The translations under genes and the position numbers were made by a program. This document shows, piece by piece, positions 8,440-17,830 of a stretch of DNA of 64,000 nt. The notes beneath the pieces were generated by a model. The model saw nothing but the letters and a program-made list of their open reading frames with translations, did not search any database and had not been told where the DNA came from. The stretch is from assembly GCA_902793295.1 (NCBI GenBank), contig CADBDA010000018.1, positions 1 to 64,000 of the forward strand, given 5' to 3'. Within the stretch, counting starts at the first letter, position 1. Every line of letters begins with the position of its first letter. This DNA comes from an uncultured Bacteroidota bacterium. GTDB lineage: Bacteria > Bacteroidota > Bacteroidia > Bacteroidales > P3.

Positions 8440-9062
8440 TATTGTTTGGATTCAGTGGATTCGCCACAGACCTGTTCGCGGAGCTTCATGCCGCCGGTGA
8501 CTTCGAAGATGCGGCGCACCTCGTCGAGGTCCTCTTCAGAGATGGTGCGGAGGGCGCCAGCGCCCTTGCCGTGGTAGTTGGCGCCCAGTTTGGGGGCGAT
8601 ATCCTCAATATGTTCGCGATACCACTCCCACACAGGCCCCTGTTCGGGATGGTATTCGGGGTCGACGCGGTCGGGATGGACGCAGTAGCCTATCTCCAAG
8701 ATATTGGAACCGATGGTGTTCATCAGTTGCTTCTGCTGACGGCCTTTCTCGCTTTCGGCGAAATAGCCCAATTCCTCGGAGGCGCGTCGCAGGACCGAGA
8801 TGAGTTCGCCAGGCACATTGCCTCGAGGGCAGCGGGTCTTGCATGACATGCACTGTCCGCAGAACCAGATGGTGTCGCTCTTGAGCAGACGCTCTATCTC
8901 GGTTTCGTTGCCCCGCTGTACGGTGTCGCAGATGCGGCGTGGATCATAGTCGTAGAACTCGGCCGCCGGACAGATGGCCGTGCACATGCCGCAGTTCATG
9001 CATGCTTTCAACGCTTCGTCGGCACGAATATCCTGTTTCAAATAGTCTACCAGATTGCTCAT
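8439..9062 (-). CDS. HdrC-like 4Fe-4S dicluster protein, long form
   Basis: 207 residues. Two ferredoxin motifs are present, CMNCGMCTAICPA near residue 21 and CGQCMSCKTRCPRG near residue 68. A C-terminal extension without cysteine motifs follows, ending in charged residues. It is the first gene of the Hdr-like operon, about 105 bases downstream of the VOC gene on the same strand. It likely carries electrons in the same complex. The C-terminal extension is not something I recognise. Confidence 0.86.
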   Translation of the reverse strand: MSNLVDYLKQDIRADEALKACMNCGMCTAICPAAEFYDYDPRRICDTVQRGNETEIERLLKSDTIWFCGQCMSCKTRCPRGNVPGELISVLRRASEELGYFAESEKGRQQKQLMNTIGSNILEIGYCVHPDRVDPEYHPEQGPVWEWYREHIEDIAPKLGANYHGKGAGALRTISEEDLDEVRRIFEVTGGMKLREQVCGESTESKQ

Positions 9063-9167
9063 ACAGGTTGATAGGTTGGATGTTTTATGCTGATATGTTT
9101 ATGGGGGTGGATTGCTACACTTTCCGTTGTTTTGGCTTCCGGGTCCAGGGGTTGATGGGGACAGCCC

Positions 9168-10235
9168 TTACAATTTCACCTTGTTCATACCCATCAGGCG
9201 GAAGAAGAACTTGGGGAAGGGTTTTTCGCGGTTGCGTTTCAACATGTTGATGTAGATGTGGGGATGCTTGAGGACGGTGAGTTTGTGGGCTTCCACCAGT
9301 TCGATGAGGGTTCCGTCGGGGTCTTCGATATAGGTGAAATGGCCACTAGCCTCGCCCATGTCGAAGTGAGCGTTGTCCTTGCAGCTGTCGACCGTGAAGG
9401 GGAAGCCGAGGGCATTGCAGTGCTCCTCGAGGGCACGCATATTGGTCACATCGAAGCAAATCTGTATGAATCCGGGATCGCCCCAGAAGCGGCCCTCGTA
9501 GATTTTGCGGGGCTGGCGGTCGAGGGCCTGCACCAGTTCGATGGTGCTCTGTCCGAAGAGAGGCACAAAGGCACCCTTGCGTGGTTTGCTCGATGCCAAC
9601 AGCACACGACGATAGCGCTGGCCGCCGCCCTGCATGAAGGCGAAGTCGTCGAAGGTGCCCGTCTCATCGTAGACCACGCGGTCGTAGCCCAGGATGTCGC
9701 GGTAGAGGGGGATGGTGGCGTCGATGTTGGAGCAGCCAGTCATGGCGCCCACGATGCCGCCGCCGAGCCGCCGCTGCTCGATGAAGACACGTTTGTCCTC
9801 CACCACCTGGAAGTAGTTGCCCCAGGGGTCCTGCACCACAAAACAAGGGGTGCCGTCGGGCAAAGCGCTGACGGGGCCCACCTTTTCGTATTTTGCCAGC
9901 AGTTCGTCGTGGAAGGCAGCCACATTGCGGCTCTTGATTCTTGCGGCGAAGATGCCAAGGTCGGCCACCTGCACGTCGAAGCCGACGGGCTGCGGTTGGC
10001 GTTCGCTGTACTGCCATATCTCAAATCCGCCGCCACCCTGCAGGTTGACGGCGATGCAGGCATGACGCTTCTGCGCCTTGCCGCCGGTGTAGGGGAGCAT
10101 GCGCTCGGCCACGGTGTCGTCCTCCAGAATGCGCACATCCATCTGGAACATCTCGATATACCAACGCCACGAGGCTTCAAAATTCATGCAGCCTACGCCC
10201 ACTTGCTGTATGCCGGAAACAAAAAAATTGTCCAT
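9168..10235 (-). CDS. double-module VOC (glyoxalase/bleomycin-resistance fold) protein
   Basis: 355 residues with two VOC modules. The first is residues ~5-125 (QQVGVGCMNFEASWRWYIEMF ... VVQDPWGNYFQVVE) and the second ~135-320 (GAMTGCSNIDATIPLYRDILGYD ... YIEDPDGTLIELVE). The conserved end-of-module Glu metal ligands (QVVE, ELVE) are present. VOC enzymes include dioxygenases, epimerases and glyoxalases, and the substrate cannot be predicted here. It sits upstream of the Hdr-like operon in the same orientation and may be co-transcribed, though the gap is about 105 bases. Confidence 0.85.
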   Translation of the reverse strand: MDNFFVSGIQQVGVGCMNFEASWRWYIEMFQMDVRILEDDTVAERMLPYTGGKAQKRHACIAVNLQGGGGFEIWQYSERQPQPVGFDVQVADLGIFAARIKSRNVAAFHDELLAKYEKVGPVSALPDGTPCFVVQDPWGNYFQVVEDKRVFIEQRRLGGGIVGAMTGCSNIDATIPLYRDILGYDRVVYDETGTFDDFAFMQGGGQRYRRVLLASSKPRKGAFVPLFGQSTIELVQALDRQPRKIYEGRFWGDPGFIQICFDVTNMRALEEHCNALGFPFTVDSCKDNAHFDMGEASGHFTYIEDPDGTLIELVEAHKLTVLKHPHIYINMLKRNREKPFPKFFFRLMGMNKVKL

Positions 10236-10404
10236 AGTCTTTACTTTTTCATTGTTAAGTCATTGCGACCATTTCCGACAACCCTCCCTAGCCCCTTTAT
10301 TCTCAAATTGTTGGACATAGAGAAAGATGCTCAGAAAACCATGTCGCACAAAGAGTTAACTGAACAAAAAAGAAAAAAGTATACAACCTGCTTTTTTTAA
10401 CTTT

Positions 10405-11739
10405 TTAGTTACGTACTGCCCTATAGATTAGATAGATACCGATAGGTAACATGACCAATGTGGAAATCCACATGCCATAGGTGCCAATGGCCGATTCGCG
10501 GACTGCCTTTTCGGCAATCATACCCACCACGTAATAGATGACAAAGAAGAGCAGCGACGCCACCAGCGGCAGACCGAGACCGCCCTTGCGCACCACCGAA
10601 CCGAAGGGGGCACCGACCAGGAAGAGGACGATGCAGGCGATGGAGAGGGTGAATTTGCGGTGCCATTCGATGTAGTGGCGGCGTATGTATTCGTTTTGCG
10701 AAGTGATGATCTGCTGCTCCACCTTGGCCTCGTTGTAGCAGCGTTCCACGCGGATGGAGGCGCTGCCCAAGGCGCGACCCAGGGTGATGGGGTCCAGCTG
10801 GCCCAGCAGCGAGCGGATATCCTTGGACTGGGAGGCGGTGCCAACAGCCGGCAGGCTGTCGCGCAGATGGAACACGCGCCGATGGTTGGAGCAGTCGTCG
10901 GCCAGTTTCTGTTCCAACCTGACGATATTCGAGTCCAGCTGTGCGATATTCATCATCTGGTAGCCGCCCTGGAAGAGGTTTTCGTCGGTCTTGTCGAAGG
11001 CGAACTGGCCCAAGTCGAAGGTCATCTCGTTTTTGGCGAAATAGATGCGCGTGAAGGGTTGGGAGTTGGATCCCTGTTTGGCGTTGGTCTCGCTGTAGGA
11101 GCAGCCGTCGAAGAGGCTGAACACCAGGTAGCGTTCGTCGGGGCTGGTCTGCATGAGCCCCTGACGGGCCTTCACCACGTCGGGCATGCCGGCGTTGTTG
11201 CGATGGTCGAAAATGGTCACATCGTGGAGGGTTTTGCCGTCGGCGTCCTTATCGTTGACACGGATGACAAAGCCGTCAATTTCAGAGTAGTATTCGCCAG
11301 GTTTGATGTTGAGGGCCGGCTTTTTGCGGGTGATGTCGTAGAGCGTGGTGCGGTATTTGAGCACGGCCGACGGCATCACACAGTTGGCGAAGAGGAATGC
11401 CACCCCGGTAAGGATCACCACAATGACACCCATAGGCAGCATGGTGCGCCACAGGGGTATGCCGCCGCTCTTGATGGCGATGAGCTCGTAGCGTTCGCCC
11501 AGATTGCCCATGGTCATGATGGAAGCAAAGAGCACCGCAATGGGCAACGCCATAGGCACGAAGGTGGCCGAGGCGTCGAGCAGCAGCTCCAGGATGATGC
11601 CCACCGAGAGACCCTTGCCCGCAATGTCGTCGATGTACTTCCAGATGAACTGCATCAGCAGCACGAAGACCGCTATGACGAACGTCAGGGCGAGGGGGCC
11701 CAGAAACGATTTGATGATGAGGCGGTCCAGCTTCTTCAT
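10405..11739 (-). CDS. LptF/LptG-family LPS export permease
   Basis: 444 residues from ATG 11739 (MKKLDRLIIKSFLGPL), 28 bases after the RseP-like gene. It has the YjgP/YjgQ architecture: N-terminal helices (FVIAVFVLLMQFIWKY, then a second pair), a large periplasmic beta domain in the middle, and three C-terminal helices (SIACIVLFLVGAPFGSVVRKGGLG is the hallmark). In the Lpt system these permeases extract LPS from the inner membrane with LptB. Only one permease gene is in the window; a partner may lie elsewhere, or the protein may act as a homodimer. Which of LptF or LptG it represents is unclear. Confidence 0.9.
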   Translation of the reverse strand: MKKLDRLIIKSFLGPLALTFVIAVFVLLMQFIWKYIDDIAGKGLSVGIILELLLDASATFVPMALPIAVLFASIMTMGNLGERYELIAIKSGGIPLWRTMLPMGVIVVILTGVAFLFANCVMPSAVLKYRTTLYDITRKKPALNIKPGEYYSEIDGFVIRVNDKDADGKTLHDVTIFDHRNNAGMPDVVKARQGLMQTSPDERYLVFSLFDGCSYSETNAKQGSNSQPFTRIYFAKNEMTFDLGQFAFDKTDENLFQGGYQMMNIAQLDSNIVRLEQKLADDCSNHRRVFHLRDSLPAVGTASQSKDIRSLLGQLDPITLGRALGSASIRVERCYNEAKVEQQIITSQNEYIRRHYIEWHRKFTLSIACIVLFLVGAPFGSVVRKGGLGLPLVASLLFFVIYYVVGMIAEKAVRESAIGTYGMWISTLVMLPIGIYLIYRAVRN

Positions 11740-11767
11740 AGGACAGAGCGTAGCGGAGGGAGGGGCT

Positions 11768-13237
11768 TTATTTGAAGATTCGCAAAATGTCGTTACCGTT
11801 GGCCACAATCAGCAGCAACAGCAGCAACGCCATGCCGATCGACTGGGCAATGTCGAGGAACTTGTCGCTTGGTTTGCGACGGGTGATCATCTCCCAAAGG
11901 GTGAAGAGGATGTGGCCGCCGTCGAGACCGGGGATGGGAATGACGTTCATGAAGGCCAGAATCAAGGCCAGCAGTGCCGTGGTGGACCAGAAGGTGTACC
12001 AATTCCAGGTGCTGGGGAAGAGGCTGCCCAAGGTGCCGAATCCGCCCAAGCCTTTGTAGCCGTCCTTTGTGAAGAGGATGCGGAGCGAGCGGGCGTAGGT
12101 GACCATCTGGTTCCAGCCGTAGGAGATGCCCACCGGCACCGCCTGGAAGAAGGTGTAGTCGGTGTGGACCGTTTCAAACACTTCGAGTGGCGACTCGAGA
12201 TGAACGCCGATTACGCCGTTGCTGCCCACCAACACCCGCACGGAGTCGTAGACACCATTGCGGATGAAGCCGACTGTGACGGTATCGTTCTGACGGGCCA
12301 TGAGGGCCGGTTTGATTTCAGAGAAGCAAGCCATGGGCTGATGGTCGATGCTGACCACGCTGTCGCCGATCTGCATGCCCGCCCGTTTGGCGTGGGAACC
12401 CGAGGCAAACTCTTTGACCACAAAGGGAGTGCGCAAGGAGAAGAGCAAGTTGGTGTCGCGCGGGTCTATCTGTTCCAGTAGGTCGTACTGTATGGCGATG
12501 TCGACCAGCATCTGGGTGTCGCGCACGTCGACCTGCATCAGCACCGGTTCGCCGGCAGCGGTGTCGCTGGTGATGATGGTGTCGCGCATCACGGCCGAGC
12601 GCATCACGGTGACCACCTTAGGTTTGTCGAGCAGCAGTTTGTGTTGGGTTTTGACGATATCGGTCATTTCCTCGCCGTCGATGGCGTAGACGATGTCGCC
12701 GTTCTGGAAGCCCTGGGCCAGCAGCAGTTCGTGGTAGTCGTAGCCCATCTTGGCGTTGTGCATTGGCAGTTCGTCCTTGCCCCAATGGCTGAAGATGCAG
12801 CTATAGAGAAGCAGTGCCGAAAGGAAATTGACCAGGACGCCGCCGCTGATGATGCAGAGGCGTTTCCAGGGTTTCTTGGAGCGGTACTCCCATGGCTGGG
12901 GTTCGCTGGCCATATCTTCCGAGCTCTTGGTCTCGTCGACCATGCCCGCAATGTCGCAATAGCCGCCCAGCGGAATCCAGCCGATGCCCCACAGGGTGTT
13001 GTCGCGGTCCTCTTCACGCAGGTTTTCCTCTTTCCAGGAATCGGGCGTTTTAGCATTGAAGAATAGGAAATGCCACTTGCCGTCGAACTTCTTGGCTTTA
13101 AGGATGGAGAACTTCCAGTTGAAGAACAGGTAGAAGCGGCGCACTCTGGTTTTGAAGAGACGTGCAAAGAGAAAATGGCCGAACTCGTGGGTGATGACCA
13201 GGAGCGACAGGCTGAGGAGCAAAGCTAATACTTTCAA
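11768..13237 (-). CDS. rseP: site-2 intramembrane metalloprotease, RseP family
   Basis: 489 residues. Near the N-terminus lies HEFGH (residues 17-21), the zinc-binding HExxH-type site. The second ligand motif, PGLDGGHILF, is near residue 440, and PDZ-like regions lie between (KEFASGSHAKRAGMQIGDSVVSID). By family it cleaves transmembrane anti-sigma factors or remnant signal peptides in the inner membrane. The N-terminal start leaves the catalytic helix almost at the terminus, as usual. It lies between dxr and the Lpt permease, the gene order I associate with Bacteroidales. Confidence 0.92.
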   Translation of the reverse strand: MKVLALLLSLSLLVITHEFGHFLFARLFKTRVRRFYLFFNWKFSILKAKKFDGKWHFLFFNAKTPDSWKEENLREEDRDNTLWGIGWIPLGGYCDIAGMVDETKSSEDMASEPQPWEYRSKKPWKRLCIISGGVLVNFLSALLLYSCIFSHWGKDELPMHNAKMGYDYHELLLAQGFQNGDIVYAIDGEEMTDIVKTQHKLLLDKPKVVTVMRSAVMRDTIITSDTAAGEPVLMQVDVRDTQMLVDIAIQYDLLEQIDPRDTNLLFSLRTPFVVKEFASGSHAKRAGMQIGDSVVSIDHQPMACFSEIKPALMARQNDTVTVGFIRNGVYDSVRVLVGSNGVIGVHLESPLEVFETVHTDYTFFQAVPVGISYGWNQMVTYARSLRILFTKDGYKGLGGFGTLGSLFPSTWNWYTFWSTTALLALILAFMNVIPIPGLDGGHILFTLWEMITRRKPSDKFLDIAQSIGMALLLLLLIVANGNDILRIFK

Positions 13238-13296
13238 TGTAAGAAGATTTTAAATATTCAATATATATATATGACAGATAATGATAACGGCTGATT

Positions 13297-14466
13297 CTAA
13301 CGTTTATTGCATTCCTGGCGCACATTTGCGTCGGTGGCGAAGAGGTCGTCGAGCGAGGGATTGGCGATGAAAGGCGTCTTGGACATGGCGTCGGCCACAA
13401 AGTCGGCAATGGCCAGGAAAGGCAGTTGGCCGTCGATGAAGCGTTGCACAGCCACCTCGTTGGCTGCGTTCATCACGCATGGCATGTTGCCGCCGCGGCG
13501 GATGGCGTCGTAGGCCAGCGGCAAGGCGCGGAAGGTGTCGGTGTCGGGACGCAGGAAGGTCAGTTCGGGATGGTCGAAGAAGCTGAAGCGGGGCAGGTGG
13601 CTCTCGATGCGCTGCGGATAGCTGAGGGCGTACTGTATGGGCGTCTCCATGGTCGGGGTGCCCAGCTGGGCCTTGATGGAGCCGTCCTCGAACTGCACCA
13701 TGGAGTGGACGATGCTTTGCGGATGCACCAGCACCTCGATGCGGTCCACGTCGACATCGAAGAGCCATTTGGCCTCGATGACCTCCAATCCTTTGTTCAT
13801 GAGACCCGCCGAGTCGATGGTCACTTTGCGGCCCATCTTCCAGTTGGGGTGGTGCAGCACTTCGTCGAGCGACACGTTCTGCAGTTCGTCGCGGTGCCGA
13901 CCCAGCAGGGGGCCGCCCGAGGCGGTGAGGAGAATCTTGTCGATGCGATTGACGTAGACGTCGCCACCGTTCAGACCCGATTCGCCCTGCAGGGTCTGGA
14001 AGATAGCCGAATGCTCGGAGTCGACCGGCAGGATGGCCACATGGTGGTTGCGCGCCTCGTCGGTCACTATCTGGCCGGCCACCACCATGGTCTCTTTGTT
14101 GGCCAAGGCGATGGTCTTGCCGGCACGGATGGCCTTGAGGGTGGGTTCCAAACCGGCGAAGCCCACAATGGCCGCCATGACGATATCGACACAATCCATG
14201 GCACAGATGTCGCCAGCCGACTCGATACCGGCAAAGACCTTGATGTCGGTGGACTGGAGCGCGTCGCGCACCGCAGCGTACTTGCCACGGTCGGCGATGA
14301 CCACGAAATTGGGATTGAATTCGAGTGCCTGAGCCACCAGCAAGTCGGCATTGGAGCCAGCCACCAGTGCCTCTATTTCGAAGCGGTCGCGATGGCGACG
14401 CACCACATTGAGCGTTTGCGTTCCGATAGAGCCTGTGGAGCCTAAAATAGCGATATGTTTCTTCAT
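13297..14466 (-). CDS. dxr: 1-deoxy-D-xylulose-5-phosphate reductoisomerase
   Basis: 389 residues. GSTGSIGTQTLNVV is the NADPH-binding start. NKETMVVAG, LPVDSEHSAIFQ, LLTASGGPL and GRKVTIDSAGLMNKGLEVIEA are conserved catalytic and metal-site motifs of Dxr (IspC). It makes 2-C-methyl-D-erythritol 4-phosphate, the first committed step of the non-mevalonate isoprenoid pathway. Its start codon shares base 14466 with the stop of the upstream LytM-like gene, indicating coupling. Confidence 0.97.
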   Translation of the reverse strand: MKKHIAILGSTGSIGTQTLNVVRRHRDRFEIEALVAGSNADLLVAQALEFNPNFVVIADRGKYAAVRDALQSTDIKVFAGIESAGDICAMDCVDIVMAAIVGFAGLEPTLKAIRAGKTIALANKETMVVAGQIVTDEARNHHVAILPVDSEHSAIFQTLQGESGLNGGDVYVNRIDKILLTASGGPLLGRHRDELQNVSLDEVLHHPNWKMGRKVTIDSAGLMNKGLEVIEAKWLFDVDVDRIEVLVHPQSIVHSMVQFEDGSIKAQLGTPTMETPIQYALSYPQRIESHLPRFSFFDHPELTFLRPDTDTFRALPLAYDAIRRGGNMPCVMNAANEVAVQRFIDGQLPFLAIADFVADAMSKTPFIANPSLDDLFATDANVRQECNKR

Positions 14467-15362
14467 TATTTTGATTTCTTTAGCTCGTCGATGAGCGTTG
14501 CGGGATTAACCGGCTCACCGTCGACAAAAAGAGCAAATTGGAGCGTGGGGGTCTCCTTGCTTTTGGCCGTCTGGAGAGTCAGCAGCGGTTCGCCAGCCTG
14601 CACCAGGTCGCCACCCTGTTTCAGCAGTTTGCCTTCACATTTGTAGAGCGACAGCCTGTCGGCGGAGTGGCGCACGACGACCGTGCAGAAGCCATCGGAA
14701 CCTTTGTCGGCGAGCAGCACGACGCCGCTTTGGACCGACAGCACCTTATCGCCGGTGCGGCCAGTGATAGCGACACCTTTGAAATCGTTGCGGCTGTCGT
14801 ATTTCTTGCTGACGGTGCCCTTCAGAGGGCAGGCATAGTGGCGGTCGCCACCGCGCGCCTTCATCTCGTCGCGCAGTGCGCTGTCGGCGGCCGAATGGAC
14901 GTAGGGTGTAGGCTGCGGTTTGGTGCTGTCGGAGGTGGTGGAAGTCTGTCCGACGTGGCGTTGGGCCGGGTCGCGTCCCATCATGACATCCTGGATGTCG
15001 GCCAGCAGCTCCTCCTGCTGGTGCAGCCGCACCGACAGCGAATCGACCATGCGGGCGTTGGCGTAGGTCTGCTCGGTCATGCGGGCATTGGAGTAGCCCG
15101 GTATGAATTCGCGCAGGGGGGTGAAGGCCAGCAGCAGCGCCGTCAAGAAGACCAGCACCAGGGCAGTGACGCCCAGAAAGACAAAGATATTGATGCCCGA
15201 CAGCTGGAAGGAAATCTTCTCTTTGTAGGTGTCGGTGTCGAGGACAACGAAGCGGTGTTTGTGTTTCACCAGGTCGCTGATGGTGTGGCGGCCGTTCCAC
15301 AGTCGGCGGAAGAAGCGCGCTGTGCGTTGCCAGAAACCCTTTATCCTTTCTTTAATGCTCAT
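14466..15362 (-). CDS. M23/LytM-domain protein with degenerate active site
   Basis: 298 residues: a cytoplasmic basic N-terminus, one transmembrane helix near residues 52-75, a short periplasmic coil, then an M23/LytM domain (YACPLKGTVSKKYDSRNDFKG ... VLSVQSGVVLLADKGSDGFCTVVVRH ... GEPLLTLQ...LQFALFVDGEPVNP). Active M23 enzymes carry an HxxxD zinc motif and an HxH motif. Here the first position reads NDFKGVAI with no His, and the second reads LQFALF instead of HLHFE. It is therefore probably a catalytically dead LytM factor, like EnvC/NlpD-type amidase activators. That role is inference. It is coupled to dxr. Confidence 0.88.
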   Translation of the reverse strand: MSIKERIKGFWQRTARFFRRLWNGRHTISDLVKHKHRFVVLDTDTYKEKISFQLSGINIFVFLGVTALVLVFLTALLLAFTPLREFIPGYSNARMTEQTYANARMVDSLSVRLHQQEELLADIQDVMMGRDPAQRHVGQTSTTSDSTKPQPTPYVHSAADSALRDEMKARGGDRHYACPLKGTVSKKYDSRNDFKGVAITGRTGDKVLSVQSGVVLLADKGSDGFCTVVVRHSADRLSLYKCEGKLLKQGGDLVQAGEPLLTLQTAKSKETPTLQFALFVDGEPVNPATLIDELKKSK

Positions 15363-15418
15363 GACTGCTGATTGATTGTCGCGGTTGTAGCCGCCCCGTT
15401 AGCGGGGGCTTTCAAACG

Positions 15419-15458
15419 AAAGGCGGTGCTGAGAGTGTCACACCTTCGCACCGCCTTT
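15419..15458 (-). terminator. hairpin between ppiD-like and LytM-like genes
   Basis: AAAGGCGGTGC pairs perfectly with GCACCGCCTTT (11-bp stem, 18-base loop). On the minus strand the 3' side reads CCTTTCGTTTG, a weak U-rich tail, so it may attenuate rather than fully terminate. Confidence 0.5.
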
Positions 15459-15510
15459 GGATAATGATGTCCTGCCGGTGGGGGCAGGTTTTCGTTCCCG
15501 ATGGGGATGA

Positions 15511-17652
15511 TTAGAGTCTTCTGAGACCGCTGTCGTCGACCTTGATGCGGTTTTTGAGCACCGGAATCAGGGCGCCGGTGGCGTTGCGGCCGATGCGCTC
15601 ATACTGCATGCGGATGGCGTTGACATCGCCCTTTTCCACCTTGCTGTTGTTGTCGATATTGATGACATAGACGCCCCACGAGCCCTTGACGGGGCCCACA
15701 AGGCCGGTGGTGTTCTTGGCGGCGATGGTAGCCACAGCCTTATATTCCATGCTGTTCTGGCCCATTCTGTCGGCATTGAAGGTGACGCCAGTCACGGTGT
15801 CGACGGTCACGCCCAGATTGGAGGCGATGACGTTGATATCCTGGGTGCCCTGCATGGCTTTCTTGGCTTTCTCGGCGAGCAAGTCGCCCTCTTTCTCGTT
15901 GCGCAGCGGTTGCTCGATGAGCGGGCGAGCCTGGTCGAGGGTCAGCTTGTTGGGGACATAGACATCGCGCAGACCGACGACGATATAGCTGAAGTCGGAG
16001 GGATAGATTTCGCCGCTGATAGCGTTGGTGAGGGTTTTTTCATCGAAAGCCCAGCGGACAGCGTCGCGGGTGTTGGTGTAGCCCGTCAGCGAATCGCTCA
16101 TGGCGATAAGCATGGCGTTGCGCAGCTGCACGTTCGACGACTGGGCGCCTTCGATCATGGCCTGGCAGGTAGCATACTGCGAAGCGAACTGGTTGGCGTC
16201 GTCGCGGACGGCATTGACGGTGGTGTTGCTAGGAACGATTTCCTTGGAGATCATAGCCACGCGGTATTTCTGTACGGGAGTGGTCTTGCCGGTGACCTTG
16301 ACGACCAGATGGCCGGCATCGTTGGGGAGGTCATAGTTGAAGACATCGCCCACGCTGTGGTGGACAATCATCCAGTTGAGTTCGCCGGGGCCGTCGGGGG
16401 TCCATCCCTGGTCGCCGAGCTTGTTGGTGTCGATGGAATATTTCACCACAGCCTCTTCGAAGGTCATGCCACCCTTGATGCTGGCCATAGCGCTGTCGCG
16501 ACGAGCGGCGGCCTGTTCGACGGTGGTGGGGATGCTGTTATGGTAGTTCTGGTTGGGGATGAAGATGACCGAAGCGCGGAGGCTGTCGGGACGCATCTCA
16601 GTAGCCAGCACCTTGCCCATGACATACTGTCCGTAGTTGAGGCGCATGCGTTCATTTTTCATGATGGTATTCACCACGCGGGGAGTGATGAACTGGCCGG
16701 CATGGGCGTTGCGAATCACGGTGTCGAGCGGGGCGGCGAAATCGCTGCTGCTCATGAAGGTCGAGTCGTAGATGTAGCCATGCTGGCTGTGCATGTTGGC
16801 GAAGTCGATGATGGCGTTATTGTCCATGGTCTGGATCTGGTTCCACCAGTCCTGCACCTCCGATTCGATTTCCTGCATGTCGGCCTGCGAAGGTTGTGCA
16901 GTGAAGACGGCATAGGCCACCTCGCGGATTTCGCGGTTTTCCATGCGGAACATGCTATAGTTCAATTCTTTCTTATGTTCTTCGTAATACTTCTGATAGT
17001 CGGCGTCGGTGAGTTCGACCTTGACGTCGGGCGACTGTCCGTAGCGGAGCACAGCCAGACGCACATCAGAGCTCTTGGTGCTCATTTCGGCGATTTTGTC
17101 GGCTATTTTGTTGGGCATGTAGAGGCCGGCGACGATCATGGTGAAGTATTTGTTGCGTTTTCTGTCGTCACGCACCTGGCTCTGGAACTTCATCCACTGC
17201 TGTTTCATTTCCGAGGTGTCGGGCATGTCGTTGTACTGGCGCACCACGTTGTTCATCAGCTGTGCATCGAAGGCACCCGTCTGGGGGTTGGTGAACTGCT
17301 GACGCACCCAAGGATGGATGAAGCGGCCCAGGAACATGTCAGACACTTCCTCGTCGCTGACGTTGATACCCAGGGCGTTCATCTCTTTGTCGAGGACACG
17401 TTCCTGGACAATTTCCTGCCACACAGCATCTTTGAATGCATAGTTGCTGTTGCCTTCCATCTGGTTTTCCTTCTCGCGCTCGGTAAGACGGCGCTGGTAA
17501 TAGTCGTAGGTGACCTTGTTACCGTCAATTTCTGCGAAAGTTTCTGTTCTGTTGTTCTTGCTGAGGTCGCCGATGATGAAAGCGACAATGGCGATACCCA
17601 CGATGAGCACCGCCACCCAAGAATGTTTTCTGATACTTCCAATAATTCCCAT
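15511..17652 (-). CDS. PpiD-like periplasmic folding factor (SurA-N / parvulin type)
   Basis: 713 residues. The N-terminal anchor MGIIGSIRKHSWVAVLIVGIAIVAFIIGDL is the conserved Bacteroidota start of this family. It is followed by a SurA_N-like helical region (VTYDYYQRRLTEREK...) and one recognisable parvulin-like rotamase segment (ASIKGGMTFEEAVVKYSID...GDQGWTPDGPGELNW). A second, degenerate rotamase-like part follows. By family it is an inner-membrane-anchored chaperone or prolyl isomerase for exported proteins. A well-formed promoter lies just upstream at 17721-17751. Confidence 0.88.
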   Translation of the reverse strand: MGIIGSIRKHSWVAVLIVGIAIVAFIIGDLSKNNRTETFAEIDGNKVTYDYYQRRLTEREKENQMEGNSNYAFKDAVWQEIVQERVLDKEMNALGINVSDEEVSDMFLGRFIHPWVRQQFTNPQTGAFDAQLMNNVVRQYNDMPDTSEMKQQWMKFQSQVRDDRKRNKYFTMIVAGLYMPNKIADKIAEMSTKSSDVRLAVLRYGQSPDVKVELTDADYQKYYEEHKKELNYSMFRMENREIREVAYAVFTAQPSQADMQEIESEVQDWWNQIQTMDNNAIIDFANMHSQHGYIYDSTFMSSSDFAAPLDTVIRNAHAGQFITPRVVNTIMKNERMRLNYGQYVMGKVLATEMRPDSLRASVIFIPNQNYHNSIPTTVEQAAARRDSAMASIKGGMTFEEAVVKYSIDTNKLGDQGWTPDGPGELNWMIVHHSVGDVFNYDLPNDAGHLVVKVTGKTTPVQKYRVAMISKEIVPSNTTVNAVRDDANQFASQYATCQAMIEGAQSSNVQLRNAMLIAMSDSLTGYTNTRDAVRWAFDEKTLTNAISGEIYPSDFSYIVVGLRDVYVPNKLTLDQARPLIEQPLRNEKEGDLLAEKAKKAMQGTQDINVIASNLGVTVDTVTGVTFNADRMGQNSMEYKAVATIAAKNTTGLVGPVKGSWGVYVINIDNNSKVEKGDVNAIRMQYERIGRNATGALIPVLKNRIKVDDSGLRRL

Positions 17653-17720
17653 TGTAGTTCTGATATTTTATTATTAATATTTCTTAAAACAATAAGGCAC
17701 AATCGCCCTAAACAAGTTTG

Positions 17721-17751
17721 CAAAAGTACAAAGAAAATTCTGTCCGACAAA
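17721..17751 (-). promoter_or_regulatory. Bacteroidota sigma promoter for the ppiD-like gene
   Basis: Read on the minus strand: TTTG, exactly 19 bases, then TACTTTTG, matching the TTTG / TAnnTTTG consensus and spacing. It lies about 70 bases upstream of the ATG at 17652. Confidence 0.8.
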
Positions 17752-17830
17752 TTTTTATGTCAAAACTTTTTTGCCGGATTATTTAGACTGCTGTTTCTAA
17801 GCCATTTAAACAAATGCCAACCGAAAGGTT

